From the NCBI RefSeq assembly GCF_020616335.1, contig NZ_CP085051.1:1736001-1800000 (forward strand): 64,000 bases of DNA. Reading direction: 5' to 3'. This document shows positions 17,791 to 25,925 of this stretch, piece after piece (position 1 is the stretch's first letter; each line of letters opens with the position of its first letter). Made by a program: the position numbers and the translations under genes. Below the pieces are notes generated by a model. That model was not told where the DNA came from, ran no database searches, and saw only the letters and a program-made list of their open reading frames with translations. The DNA comes from Corynebacterium uberis (GTDB taxonomy: Bacteria; Actinomycetota; Actinomycetes; Mycobacteriales; Mycobacteriaceae).

Positions 17791-18660
17791 CTAGCGCCTG
17801 CCCATCAGCCGCAGCAGGAACCGCTTGGTGTCTTCTGCGATCTCATCAACACTTTTGCCCAGCTTGTTTACCACCACCGCCGCGCGCGTGGGCGGCGGCA
17901 CCACCCGGCGAGCGACCCTCCGGCCACCCTGTTTGACGGTCTGTCCCGCCCGCGCCCCCAGCCTGCGCCCCTTCGCCTCCGCACGGCGGGCCAACTCTCG
18001 GGCCTGCGCCGCCGTCATATTCACCGGCGCCCATTCCGAATTCACCGGCCAGACCCACCCCCGCCAATAGGACACGAGCGCCAGAACAATGCCGGGGATC
18101 GGGGAGACGATCATGCCCAGCTCAATCATGTCAGCCTGGTGGAAGCCCACCATGCACGTAGCGCTGATCAACGCCGGAACCGCATACAGCGGGCCGCCGC
18201 CAAAAATGCCCGGCACCTGCCCGGCCACCACATCCCGGATCATTCCCCCACCGACCGCGGTAATTACCCCCATAAACACCGCGGAAAGCAGCGGCATGTC
18301 ATACGTCAATGCCTTGACCGCGCCGGTGACCGCCCACACGCCGAGCACCACCGAGTCTGCGTTTGTTTTGAAAATCTCCCACGCCTTGCCCCGGAAATTA
18401 ATCACCACCGCCGCGATGGCCCCCACGAATGCCAGGCCTAGGTAGGTGGGGTCGGCGATTGCCGCCGCCGTGCCCTTTTGCATGAGCACGTCGCGCACCA
18501 TACCTCCGCCGAGCGCGGAAAACAGTGCCAAGAATAAAAAGCCGATGATGTCAAAGTGGCGTTGTCGGGCAATCGTGCCGCCGATGATGCCATTGAGCAT
18601 CACCCCCGTGAGGTCAAACACCCGATAGAGCTGCTCGATGGATGGGTCAACGCCGAACAT
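17791..18660 (-). CDS. TRIC-like (UPF0126) cation channel membrane protein
   Basis: This 289-residue integral membrane protein has about seven hydrophobic helices. The family's duplicated three-helix unit is shown by two GGG signatures, ALGGGMVRDVLM and AVGGGMIRDVVAG. Bacterial TRIC homologs are trimeric monovalent cation channels. A basic C-terminal tail of about 80 residues extends into the cytosol. It is followed after 11 bp by the serine hydrolase gene, so they are probably cotranscribed. Confidence 0.9.
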   Translation of the reverse strand: MFGVDPSIEQLYRVFDLTGVMLNGIIGGTIARQRHFDIIGFLFLALFSALGGGMVRDVLMQKGTAAAIADPTYLGLAFVGAIAAVVINFRGKAWEIFKTNADSVVLGVWAVTGAVKALTYDMPLLSAVFMGVITAVGGGMIRDVVAGQVPGIFGGGPLYAVPALISATCMVGFHQADMIELGMIVSPIPGIVLALVSYWRGWVWPVNSEWAPVNMTAAQARELARRAEAKGRRLGARAGQTVKQGGRRVARRVVPPPTRAAVVVNKLGKSVDEIAEDTKRFLLRLMGRR

Positions 18661-18670
18661 GCCCGCCAGT

Positions 18671-19873
18671 TTAGCTAACGCCCGGGCTTGCCCACGCAGC
18701 TGCCAGATTCAACCGTTGCCACGACCCGCCGCGGCCGGTCTCATCCAGGGGGTATCCCGATGCCCCACTCGTCGCTGCGAGCAGGGCCACCCGGGATCCC
18801 ACCGTATAACCGGCACTGTCCGGGAAGCGGGAAGACAGCAACACCTCAGCACCAACCGGCACGTCAGGAGCTTCATCGCGCGCCCCTATGGCCCAAAAGC
18901 CGTAAGTGAGGGCGTGGGTATAGCGGGCAACCGCCGTCGCATCATCGGCGTAGGCCTCGCCGCGGCGCGCGCACTCGACCAGGGATGCTGAGCACCGCCA
19001 TTCCAGTTCTGTGCGCAGCTGGGTGGCGGCGGCGTCGATAAGCGCACGAAACTCCGGATCATTCAGGCGATCGGCGGCCGCCGCCAGGCCGACCATGCGC
19101 CCGCCAATAACGTCCAGTGGATAATGCACGCCCAGGGCAATTCGATTGTCGCCTACCTCGGCTGCACGAGCGAGCATTTGTGCCCCAAATTCCGGAATCA
19201 TATAGGCCAGCACCGCGCCTTTCCAGGCCGCCTGCGCCGTATGTCCGGAGGGGAAAGACGGCGTGGTGGAATACTCATCATCTGCACCCTCACGATGCAC
19301 GCGAACAATGCGATCGGGTGCGACGACAAAGAGACGCGGGTAATTAAACCAGTATTTTTCTGCCCCAGTAGAAGAGGCAATACCACCGCCGCGCGCCACC
19401 ACCCCGGATAAAAGCTGTTCTACCTGTGGCAGGCGGTGTTGCGCCAAAGCCTGGCGAAAGTGCCCGGAAAGCTCAGTTCCCCAGGCATCGGACATTGTGA
19501 CAAGCAAGTCATCATGGTCATCGGCCAACGCTCGCTGAACCCGAATAGGGTCTTTCACGGCCGAGTTATTAAGGGTGACCGCCTGCTCTAGATTATCCGC
19601 CAGCACCTCCGGATGATCCTGGCGCAGCCGCTCAAAGCCGGAGACTATGGGGTAATAGAAGGGCCCCCGCGCGGGCAGGTCTGACAGATACCAGCGCGCG
19701 ATCTGGTCAGGGGCAAAAGGCTGCGGGTTGGGCGCGTGGCGGTGTGGTGTTGTGGCGGCGGGCGGCAGCGGGGAACCGGAGTCCGGCACCATTGCGGCCG
19801 CAGGGGTGGTGGCCGCACCGCCCACCGCGATGCTCACGGCGCAGACAACACTGATGATTCGAGAAATAGTCAC
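18671..19873 (-). CDS. Secreted PAP2/class A acid phosphatase
   Basis: This protein of about 400 residues has an N-terminal signal peptide (ISRIISVVCAVSIAVGGAA) and the three phosphatase motifs of the PAP2 superfamily: KYWFNYPRL, PSFPSGHTAQ and GDNRIALGVHYPLDV. The catalytic His lies in each of the last two. It should hydrolyse phosphate monoesters outside the cell. GTG 19873 fits the signal peptide best, and a TTG at 19912 is an alternative; neither has a clear ribosome site. A perfect copy of the dispersed 13-mer encodes ALIDAAA here. Confidence 0.85.
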   Translation of the reverse strand: MTISRIISVVCAVSIAVGGAATTPAAAMVPDSGSPLPPAATTPHRHAPNPQPFAPDQIARWYLSDLPARGPFYYPIVSGFERLRQDHPEVLADNLEQAVTLNNSAVKDPIRVQRALADDHDDLLVTMSDAWGTELSGHFRQALAQHRLPQVEQLLSGVVARGGGIASSTGAEKYWFNYPRLFVVAPDRIVRVHREGADDEYSTTPSFPSGHTAQAAWKGAVLAYMIPEFGAQMLARAAEVGDNRIALGVHYPLDVIGGRMVGLAAAADRLNDPEFRALIDAAATQLRTELEWRCSASLVECARRGEAYADDATAVARYTHALTYGFWAIGARDEAPDVPVGAEVLLSSRFPDSAGYTVGSRVALLAATSGASGYPLDETGRGGSWQRLNLAAAWASPGVS

Positions 19874-19987
19874 GCCCTCGAGTATGAAAAACGCAGGTGT
19901 CTGCGCGGCCAACTCCGCGCTACCGCCCGGTGAACATTAGCGGCGCTGCCTCCGGCGCGGCGGGGAGGACCCGCTGCGCGGCAACAA

Positions 19988-20902
19988 TTAGCGGTACAGC
20001 TCGGTGCCGATGATCTTGCCGATCTCAATGCTGCCATTGATGGAGGGGTGGTTGCCAAGGTTCGTCGGCACCGCAGGATCCTGCGAGCCAACCACCCACC
20101 GATCCTGCGGCTGCTTGGCGCAGGTGCCATGCCCGCGAGTGAGCTCCAGGGTGTCAATAAAGCGCAGCCCGTTGGCTTCGGCTGCGTGCCGGCCTGCGTT
20201 GCGCAGGTGCTGTTGGACCGCTTCGGCGCCCGGGACCACCGTCGGGGTGGGCTGATCGGGGATCATGGCGACCATGCAGATGCGGTCATTGTCGGCGATC
20301 TCCGGGTACCCGGCGATGACCACTTCAGCCCCCGGAGCCGCCTGCGCCACCTGCATCTTGATGTTGGCGTACACCCCTTGCATCATGCTCGGAGCAATAG
20401 CCTGCGCGTTCGCCATGGAGCTGGCCACATCAAGCCAGTTGAAGGCATCGAGGCCGCCATACATGATGACTACCTTCTCGGTGCCGGGCCCAATGTTTCC
20501 TGCCAGGATCGACTCCGCGACGACGGCCGGCAGCTCACCGAGCGGCACCATCCCGCCGGTTCCATTGCAGGACCAATCCGCAAGGGTCTTGCCCGCGGTC
20601 TGCGCCGCAGAGTGCGGCCAGTTACGGGTGTCCTTCTTGCAGGTGGGCTTGATCTGGTAGCCCTTCTCCGTGTGCGCACCATTGCCCGGGACCATGGGCC
20701 CGATGGCGCTGAAGGAATCCCCAAACGTCACCATCTGCTGAGCCCCCGCCGGCGGGGTCCCCCACACACCGGGCAGGACCGAGCCCAGGGAAAAGGTGGG
20801 CTGTGCGATCGCCGGGGCGGCCAGGGCCCCGCATGCCACCATGGCGCTGGCGGCGACGGCCAGGGCTCGTTGCATAAATGGTTTTTTACTCATTCGGTGC
20901 AT
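19988..20902 (-). CDS. Secreted SGNH/GDSL-family hydrolase
   Basis: This 304-residue exported esterase or lipase has a signal peptide that ends near APAIAQ. The block I nucleophile lies in VTFGDSFSAIG. Oxyanion residues are in the Gly of CNGTGGMV and the Asn of the GGLDAFNW region. The catalytic His lies in NHPSINGSIEIG. The usual Asp three residues before the His is absent, as in some actinobacterial SGNH enzymes that use a Ser-His dyad. ATG 20902 has GGTGAG 6 bp upstream; a second ATG at 20893 is possible. Confidence 0.85.
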   Translation of the reverse strand: MHRMSKKPFMQRALAVAASAMVACGALAAPAIAQPTFSLGSVLPGVWGTPPAGAQQMVTFGDSFSAIGPMVPGNGAHTEKGYQIKPTCKKDTRNWPHSAAQTAGKTLADWSCNGTGGMVPLGELPAVVAESILAGNIGPGTEKVVIMYGGLDAFNWLDVASSMANAQAIAPSMMQGVYANIKMQVAQAAPGAEVVIAGYPEIADNDRICMVAMIPDQPTPTVVPGAEAVQQHLRNAGRHAAEANGLRFIDTLELTRGHGTCAKQPQDRWVVGSQDPAVPTNLGNHPSINGSIEIGKIIGTELYR

Positions 20903-21423
20903 TTTACGCTCACCGCAGCATTCATGCGACCGGGGGTGGAAACGCTACCCCTTCCCTATAAGTGTGCATAGTGCTTATCGACGCCCCCGCCCTCCCACAC
21001 ACCACTGCCCTCACCGCACAGCGAGGCGCCCAACGACGCATGCCCGGCCCCTCACCAATGCCAGTACCTACCACCTTAAAGAGGGCATGGTCTTTGCCTC
21101 CGAGAACAGCACTGTGCGCCGTCCACACTTCCGGGTTGCCCGACTGGGAATGCCACCAGGCAAATCACGCCCCCTTCAGCAATTCAGGCCAGGTGCGCGG
21201 GCACAGTCTTCGCACAGACTGTACCGTTCTCGCCCCCTTTCTTACCTGGAGAAGAGGAATGATCCCCACCAAGAAGGTGGGCCGGACGGACTAGATCCGA
21301 CTTGGCATATGGCCCAAAAAGATCCCCATCACCGGACGGATATGACACAATCGTATCGCCCTAACACACACTCACACAGTGACACTAAGCACAAGCCTAA
21401 GTCTCCACTTACCGAAAGCCAAC
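20903..21423. other. 521-bp intergenic stretch
   Basis: No credible gene. It contains a perfect 13-mer copy at 20973-20985 followed by a C-rich tail, and becomes AT-richer towards the orphan gene at 21424. Short open frames here have no ribosome sites. Confidence 0.6.
20973..20985 (+). repeat. Dispersed 13-mer GCTTATCGACGCC, intergenic copy
   Basis: Perfect copies: plus orientation at 20973, 27592, 45639, 53882; minus orientation at 19031, 26412, 30410, 43061, 46012, 57265. One-mismatch copies: 7379, 16955, 34565, 36405, 38030, 41202, 49820, 51907, plus GCATTGCGACGCC-like sequence in the repeat near 62716 with more changes. Copies outside genes are followed by a C-rich tail (CCCC[A/C/T]CC). 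Confidence 0.85.
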
Positions 21424-21765
21424 ATGGACAGCGCACCCCTCATCCAACAAGAATTTTCCCACTACGTTTCAGAGCGCTCGTTTTGGCTATCCGCCACGAG
21501 TAAAGGGGAAACGGTAATCGTCACGGTCACCGACAACTCGTCGTATCAAAACGCACCAGAGTTTCCGGTTGAGTTATCCCAAGAAGAATGGGACATCTAT
21601 TACAGGCGTGTGTCCAAGATAGACAAGTATCCCTTCTCCATGATGAAGATACATCTGGAGGAAGCGATTGCGTCTGCGCTCAATCAAAATATGCGTAACG
21701 TAACGATTGTGTATGACGGCTGTTTTGCGCCGAAAGGCACGTACTACACCCCTCCACAGACTTAA
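21424..21765 (+). CDS. AT-richer orphan protein
   Basis: This 113-residue protein is unrecognised and acidic, with no signal peptide. Codon use differs from its neighbours, with many A/T-ending codons (for example around EEWDIYYRRVSKIDKYPFS). That suggests recent acquisition. The ATG at 21424 is chosen, with CCGAAAG upstream; a GTG at 21379 is in frame. It lies alone in a non-coding region beside tRNA genes, a common insertion zone. The compact alpha/beta look would suit an immunity protein, but nothing proves this. Confidence 0.6.
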   Translation: MDSAPLIQQEFSHYVSERSFWLSATSKGETVIVTVTDNSSYQNAPEFPVELSQEEWDIYYRRVSKIDKYPFSMMKIHLEEAIASALNQNMRNVTIVYDGCFAPKGTYYTPPQT

Positions 21766-21963
21766 AGCTCAACCGTGATTTCCCCACGCCGTGGCCCCTC
21801 CGAGGGGCACGTGCGCACCCTCACAGCAGGGCGAGCAACAAGGGACTGCCAGGTGCCCGCTGACACGGCACGCTCCATCATGTTTTCCACAGGGCCCCAC
21901 GGGAGGCTCTGCCCGATCTTCCTACCTTGCACTCGCCCATACCTTCCACGGCGAGCGTCCTTG

Positions 21964-22037
21964 TGGGGCCAGTGGGGCTCGAACCCACGACCAACGGATT
22001 ATGAGTCCGTAGCTCTAACCGACTGAGCTATAGCCCC
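21964..22037 (-). tRNA. tRNA with CAT anticodon (Met or Ile2)
   Basis: The minus strand forms a full cloverleaf. The acceptor is GGGGCTA with TGGCCCC, the D-arm is TAGCTCAGTCGGTTAGAGC, and the anticodon stem ACGGA/TCCGT encloses CTCATAA. The T-arm is GTGGGTTCGAGCCCCAC. The anticodon is CAT. It is not an initiator (paired first base, normal D-loop), so it is either elongator Met or the Ile tRNA whose C34 is modified by TilS. CCA is not encoded. Confidence 0.93.
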
Positions 22038-22073
22038 GTGTGTACCCGGCGGTTCGACCGCGGGCCGTCCATG

Positions 22074-22101
22074 AGTATATCCGATCTACCACGCCGCCAA
22101 A
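22074..22101 (-). promoter_or_regulatory. Predicted promoter of the CAT tRNA
   Basis: On the minus strand TTTGGC (22101-22096) and TATACT (22079-22074) are 16 bp apart, 37 bp before the tRNA 5' end. Confidence 0.5.
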
Positions 22102-22146
22102 CATGCCACCTACGGGCCACCCCTACGGGCGCATTGTGCTGGGGAT

Positions 22147-22176
22147 TTGCTCACTTCCGGAGCTGCTGGCTATAGT
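22147..22176 (+). promoter_or_regulatory. Predicted promoter of tRNA-Asn
   Basis: TTGCTC at 22147-22152 and TATAGT at 22171-22176 have an 18-bp spacer and end 53 bp before the tRNA. Confidence 0.6.
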
Positions 22177-22228
22177 TGGACACCGTTGCACAGCACGCCG
22201 GATGATCACGGCGTTGCCCGCAACATGA

Positions 22229-22301
22229 TCCTCCATAGCTCAGTTGGCAGAGCATTCGACTGTTAATCGAAGGGTCACTGGTTCGAGCCCAGTTGGAGGA
22301 G
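22229..22301 (+). tRNA. tRNA-Asn (anticodon GTT)
   Basis: The cloverleaf has acceptor TCCTCCA with TGGAGGA, discriminator G, anticodon stem TTCGA/TCGAA around CTGTTAA, and T-arm GGTTCGAGCC. Anticodon GTT reads asparagine codons. CCA is not encoded. Confidence 0.95.
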
Positions 22302-22305
22302 CTTT

Positions 22306-22352
22306 CCCCGCCGCTACGCATCCTGGATGCGCCGCGGCGGGCTTTTTGTTTG
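22306..22352 (+). terminator. Rho-independent terminator of tRNA-Asn
   Basis: CCCCGCCGC pairs with GCGGCGGG around an inner ACGCATCC/GGATGCG stem, followed by CTTTTTGTTTG. It lies immediately after the tRNA. Confidence 0.9.
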
Positions 22353-22492
22353 TGCGGCCCCGCACTGAAAGGACCTGCTCGGCCGCCGCAGGGCGGCGCT
22401 CGGCCTGCCGGACGTTGATGCTCCACTTTCTGCCCGGCTAGACTATCTGCGACTCTCCTCACGCCCCACCCATGTGCAAAGGAATTGCCTCT

Positions 22493-22765
22493 ATGATCCA
22501 GTTCGTTGTTGGCGCCGCGGCAGGCTACGTCTTTGGCACCAAGGCCGGGCGGAAGCGTTTTGATCAGATCAAGCGCGGCTATACAGCGGCGGTGAATTCG
22601 CCGGTGGCCAAGAACGCGGTCCGTGCCGGGCGCAAGGCGTTGGCGGACAGGCTTGACCCGCAGCCTCGGATGCGCGAGGTGAAAAACCTGCGGGGCAAGC
22701 GCGGCGGCAAAGCGGGCGAGAATCAGGCGCCCGCCCCACAGATTTTTGAGCCCGATGAGGACTAG
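22493..22765 (+). CDS. YtxH-like small membrane protein
   Basis: This 90-residue protein starts MIQFVVGAAAGYVFGTKAGR, a short hydrophobic helix followed by a basic GTKAGRKRFDQIK motif typical of YtxH-like proteins. The rest is basic and probably cytosolic. ATG 22493 has AAAGGA 9 bp upstream. Its stop codon overlaps that of dnaG tail to tail (CTAG). The function is unknown. Confidence 0.8.
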   Translation: MIQFVVGAAAGYVFGTKAGRKRFDQIKRGYTAAVNSPVAKNAVRAGRKALADRLDPQPRMREVKNLRGKRGGKAGENQAPAPQIFEPDED

Positions 22766-24669
22766 CGTGCCTGGTTGCCAAACGCCCGGGCGTTGAGCTG
22801 ACGGCGTTCCTGTTCGAGGGCCACGAGGTCGGAGAACAGGGCGTTGTAGGCCATTTCATCATCGGAGGGGCGCATCCGCTCCAGGCGTCCTTTGAGTTGG
22901 GCAATCTGGTTTCCCACGCGGGCTTCTTGGAGCCGGGAGAGCACGGAATCGACGTAACCGGGCAGTTCTTCCTGGGCAACGTGGATGTCTTCCACGGCGA
23001 GCTCAGAGACCACAGATTTGCCGGTGAGGTCGTGCATCTGGTCGCCAATGCGCGCGATCCACTCCACTCCGTCGCTGGCCTGCTGGCATCCTCCGGCTGC
23101 TGTCATGGCGGCGCGTACGGCCCGGTAGGCGGGGTGGGTGTATACGTCAACGCCCAGACCGTCGAAGTAGGAGCCGGCTAGTTGCGGGTACTGGAGCGCG
23201 AGCTTAAGCGCCTCGCGCTGGGGCCAGAGTTCGGGGCTGCGGGGATCGGGAAGGCTGAGCGCCGGCGTGCTGGCAGCCGGTGCAGAGGAGCCGGATGCGA
23301 AGCGGCGCGCTCGCTTGGGGCTTGCTGGGGTTCGGGGTGAGCGGACTTCCTTAGCCACGGCGCGGACCACTTCGTCGGGGTCTGACCAGCCGATCCATCC
23401 GGATAGCAGGCGGGCGTATTGGTTGCGCAGCGTCTCGTCTTTGATGCTGGCAACAATGGGCACGCCGCGCCGCAGCGCCTGGAGGCGGCCTTCGACGGTA
23501 TCGATGCTGAATTCGCGCAGCACGGATTGGAGAACGAACTCGACGATCGGGATGCGCGAGGCAACCAGATCCCGCACGGCGACATCCCCGCGGGCAAGAC
23601 GCAGGTCGCAGGGGTCCATGCCGTCGGGGGCGACGGCGACGAAGGACTGCCCGGTGAATTTCTGGTTGCCGTCAAAGGCGCGCATGGCGGCCTTCTGCCC
23701 GGCGTCGTCTCCGTCGAAGGTGTAGATGATCTCACCGCGGAAGAAGCTGTCATCGAGCATGAGGCGGCGCAGGATTTGCAGGTGTTCTTCGCCGAAAGCC
23801 GTGCCACAGGCGGCCACGGCGGTGGGCACGCCGGCGGCGTGCATGGCCATGACGTCTGTGTAGCCTTCGACAATCACCGCTTGGTGGCCCGCGGCGATGT
23901 CCTTCTTGGCCTGGTCCAGCCCGAAGAGCACCTTGGACTTGTGGTACAGCAGCGTGTCCGGGGTGTTCATGTATTTGCCCAGTTTGTCATCGTCGAAGAG
24001 TTTGCGGGCACCGAATCCGATGACGTCTCCGGACATGTTTTTAATCGGCCACAGGAGGCGGCGGTGGAAGCGGTCGATGGGCCCGCGCCGGCCCATCGTC
24101 GATAAGCCTGCGGCCTCTAGCTCGGCGAAGTCGAAGCCTGCGGAGAGCAGCTTCTTGGTCATGGTGTCCCAGCCGGCGGGGGCATATCCGCATTCAAATT
24201 CGTAGATTTGCCCCTGAGAGAATCCGCGGTTAAGCAGAAACTCACGGGCGGTTTCCGCCTCGGGTGTTTCTAACTGGGCACGGTAGAAGGCGTGGGCTGC
24301 TTTATTTGCCGCGATGAGCCGCTGACGGGTGCCGGGTTCCTCGCGCCGGCCGGGCCCGCCGCCTTGGTAGTTGATGTGGTAGCCAATTTTGGCGGCGCAG
24401 TATTCCACGGCCTCCGGGAAGGTGATGTGCTCCATCTCCATGAGGAAGCTGTAGACGTCCCCGCCTTTGCCGGTGGAAAAGCAGTGGTAGTAGCCCCTGT
24501 TGGGGCGCACGTGGAAGGACGGCGTCTTTTCGTCCTTAAAGGGACTCAGGCCCTTAAGCGAGTCTGATCCGCCCGGTTTGAGCGCCACGTAGTCCCCCAC
24601 GATCTCCTCGATGGGAGTACGTTCGCGGATCGCTTGGACGTCACTGTCCGGAATCCTTCCCTTTGCCAT
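22762..24669 (-). CDS. dnaG: DNA primase
   Basis: This 635-residue primase makes RNA primers at the replication fork. The N-terminal CHC2-type domain is degenerate. GLSPFKDE and YHCFSTGKGGD stand where classical DnaG has GLCPFHDE and FHCFGCG, so only one zinc ligand remains. The RNA-polymerase core (LLNRGFSQGQIYEFECGYAP) and the TOPRIM domain (AVIVEGYTDVMAMH from about residue 265, FDGDDAG) are intact. A C-terminal DnaB-binding domain follows. ATG 24669 (MAKGRIP) is the start by homology. It is divergent from the ribonuclease gene. Confidence 0.97.
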   Translation of the reverse strand: MAKGRIPDSDVQAIRERTPIEEIVGDYVALKPGGSDSLKGLSPFKDEKTPSFHVRPNRGYYHCFSTGKGGDVYSFLMEMEHITFPEAVEYCAAKIGYHINYQGGGPGRREEPGTRQRLIAANKAAHAFYRAQLETPEAETAREFLLNRGFSQGQIYEFECGYAPAGWDTMTKKLLSAGFDFAELEAAGLSTMGRRGPIDRFHRRLLWPIKNMSGDVIGFGARKLFDDDKLGKYMNTPDTLLYHKSKVLFGLDQAKKDIAAGHQAVIVEGYTDVMAMHAAGVPTAVAACGTAFGEEHLQILRRLMLDDSFFRGEIIYTFDGDDAGQKAAMRAFDGNQKFTGQSFVAVAPDGMDPCDLRLARGDVAVRDLVASRIPIVEFVLQSVLREFSIDTVEGRLQALRRGVPIVASIKDETLRNQYARLLSGWIGWSDPDEVVRAVAKEVRSPRTPASPKRARRFASGSSAPAASTPALSLPDPRSPELWPQREALKLALQYPQLAGSYFDGLGVDVYTHPAYRAVRAAMTAAGGCQQASDGVEWIARIGDQMHDLTGKSVVSELAVEDIHVAQEELPGYVDSVLSRLQEARVGNQIAQLKGRLERMRPSDDEMAYNALFSDLVALEQERRQLNARAFGNQAR

Positions 24670-24697
24670 GTCTATCAAGATACCCACGGGCCGTGCC

Positions 24698-25342
24698 ATG
24701 ATGGTCCCCATGGGTTCACAGCAGCACTCCGGCGGGGGCGACGGCACCAATACTGGTAGCACTACCGGCACCAATACCAGCGGCAACACCAGCGGCGGTG
24801 GCCGCGGGCGGTCATCGCGTTCGGTGTGGTCGGCTCTCCTTGGCGTGGTGGCGGTGGCGGTGGCCGCCTGGTTCGGCTGGGACCTCACCGGCGGAAGCGG
24901 CGACACGACTGCCACCAGCGCCGCGCCCAGTAGCGCGCACAGCAACGACACCGCGTCTTCGCAGTCCACTTCCTCGAAGTCCCGGGGTGACTCACCGCGC
25001 GCTGATGCCTCCCTCGGCGCCACACCCGGCGGCGAGCATGCTCAGGGCACCTGCCCGCTGGCGCAACTCCCGCCGCAGGCCGCGCAGGTTGCCAAGGCCA
25101 TCGTCAACGGCGGCCCGTTTGCGCACCCCAACAATGATGGGACTCGGTTTGGCAATTATGAGTCCGCGCTGCCACGCCAGGGCCGTGACTACTATCGTGA
25201 ATACACGGTGGATACCCCGGGTGCTGGGCACCGCGGTGCGCGGCGCATTGTCACCGGCGGGTCCAACCCCACGCAGCCGGAAGTGTGGTATTACACCGCG
25301 GACCACTACGAGTCTTTTTGCGAAATTCCCGACGCCCCCTAA
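24698..25342 (+). CDS. Membrane-anchored guanyl-specific ribonuclease (RNase Sa/barnase-like)
   Basis: The protein is about 214 residues. A Gly/Thr/Asn-rich cytosolic tail and one transmembrane helix (WSALLGVVAVAVAAWFGWDL) are followed by a Ser/Ala linker and then an extracellular N1/Sa-type RNase domain. The domain shows NGGPF, NYESALP, YYREYTV (catalytic Glu), GARRIVTGG (Arg) and YTADHYESFCEI (His). Such enzymes cleave RNA 3' of guanosine. The start is uncertain among ATGs 24698, 24701 and 24710. The next same-strand gene encodes a barstar-like inhibitor. Confidence 0.88.
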   Translation: MMVPMGSQQHSGGGDGTNTGSTTGTNTSGNTSGGGRGRSSRSVWSALLGVVAVAVAAWFGWDLTGGSGDTTATSAAPSSAHSNDTASSQSTSSKSRGDSPRADASLGATPGGEHAQGTCPLAQLPPQAAQVAKAIVNGGPFAHPNNDGTRFGNYESALPRQGRDYYREYTVDTPGAGHRGARRIVTGGSNPTQPEVWYYTADHYESFCEIPDAP

Positions 25343-25568
25343 CCCCGCCACCCGCGCCCCGTCGCCCGCCCCGACGAACATCCACCGTTTATCCCCCTGA
25401 CCTGCCACTTTCTTCCCGCTGACTAGCCCCCGCCACTGTCTGCTTACAGCGACAGAGTAAGGTGGGATTCATTAACCATTTGCCACGCCTGATTCCGCTG
25501 AATGCGTTCATGAGTCTGCTCCCGGCGTGCCTGATTAGTGCGCTTTGCTCGCACCTTGACGTTTGGCC

Positions 25569-25811
25569 ATGAAACACAACCGAATCCTTATTACTGCACC
25601 CGTAACCACCCGGGCTGAGTTCTTTTCTGAACTTGCCCACGCAACCTATGAGCCGGGTCGGCAAGCGCCGCGCACCCTCGACGGGATGGCGGACCTGCTT
25701 AAGGAGTTTCAGGTGCGCACCATCATTTGTGCGAACTGGTCACTTCCGGCTGCCGACGCCGCCGCCATCCGCAGGGTCCTCTCCGACCTTTCCGTCGCCC
25801 TCAAGCGCTAA
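25569..25811 (+). CDS. Barstar-like ribonuclease inhibitor
   Basis: This 80-residue protein matches the compact barstar layout: a beta strand (RILITAPV), a helix, APRTLDGMADLLKEF (compare the barstar Leu-Asp-Ala-Leu helix), a TIICANW strand, then a helix. Barstars inactivate intracellular copies of secreted barnase-type RNases. It lies 226 bp after the ribonuclease gene on the same strand, which supports a pairing. A TTG at 25563 is an alternative start. Similarity to barstar is weak and judged by eye. Confidence 0.65.
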   Translation: MKHNRILITAPVTTRAEFFSELAHATYEPGRQAPRTLDGMADLLKEFQVRTIICANWSLPAADAAAIRRVLSDLSVALKR

Positions 25812-25925
25812 ACCCCCAGCGCCGCCACCGCCCCCAGCCCACTCCCACCCCACCACATCCGCCCGCCGAAACACCGCCGCCGTGAGCCACGCCACTGTCG
25901 CACGACCCGCTGGCGTGGCTGGTAA

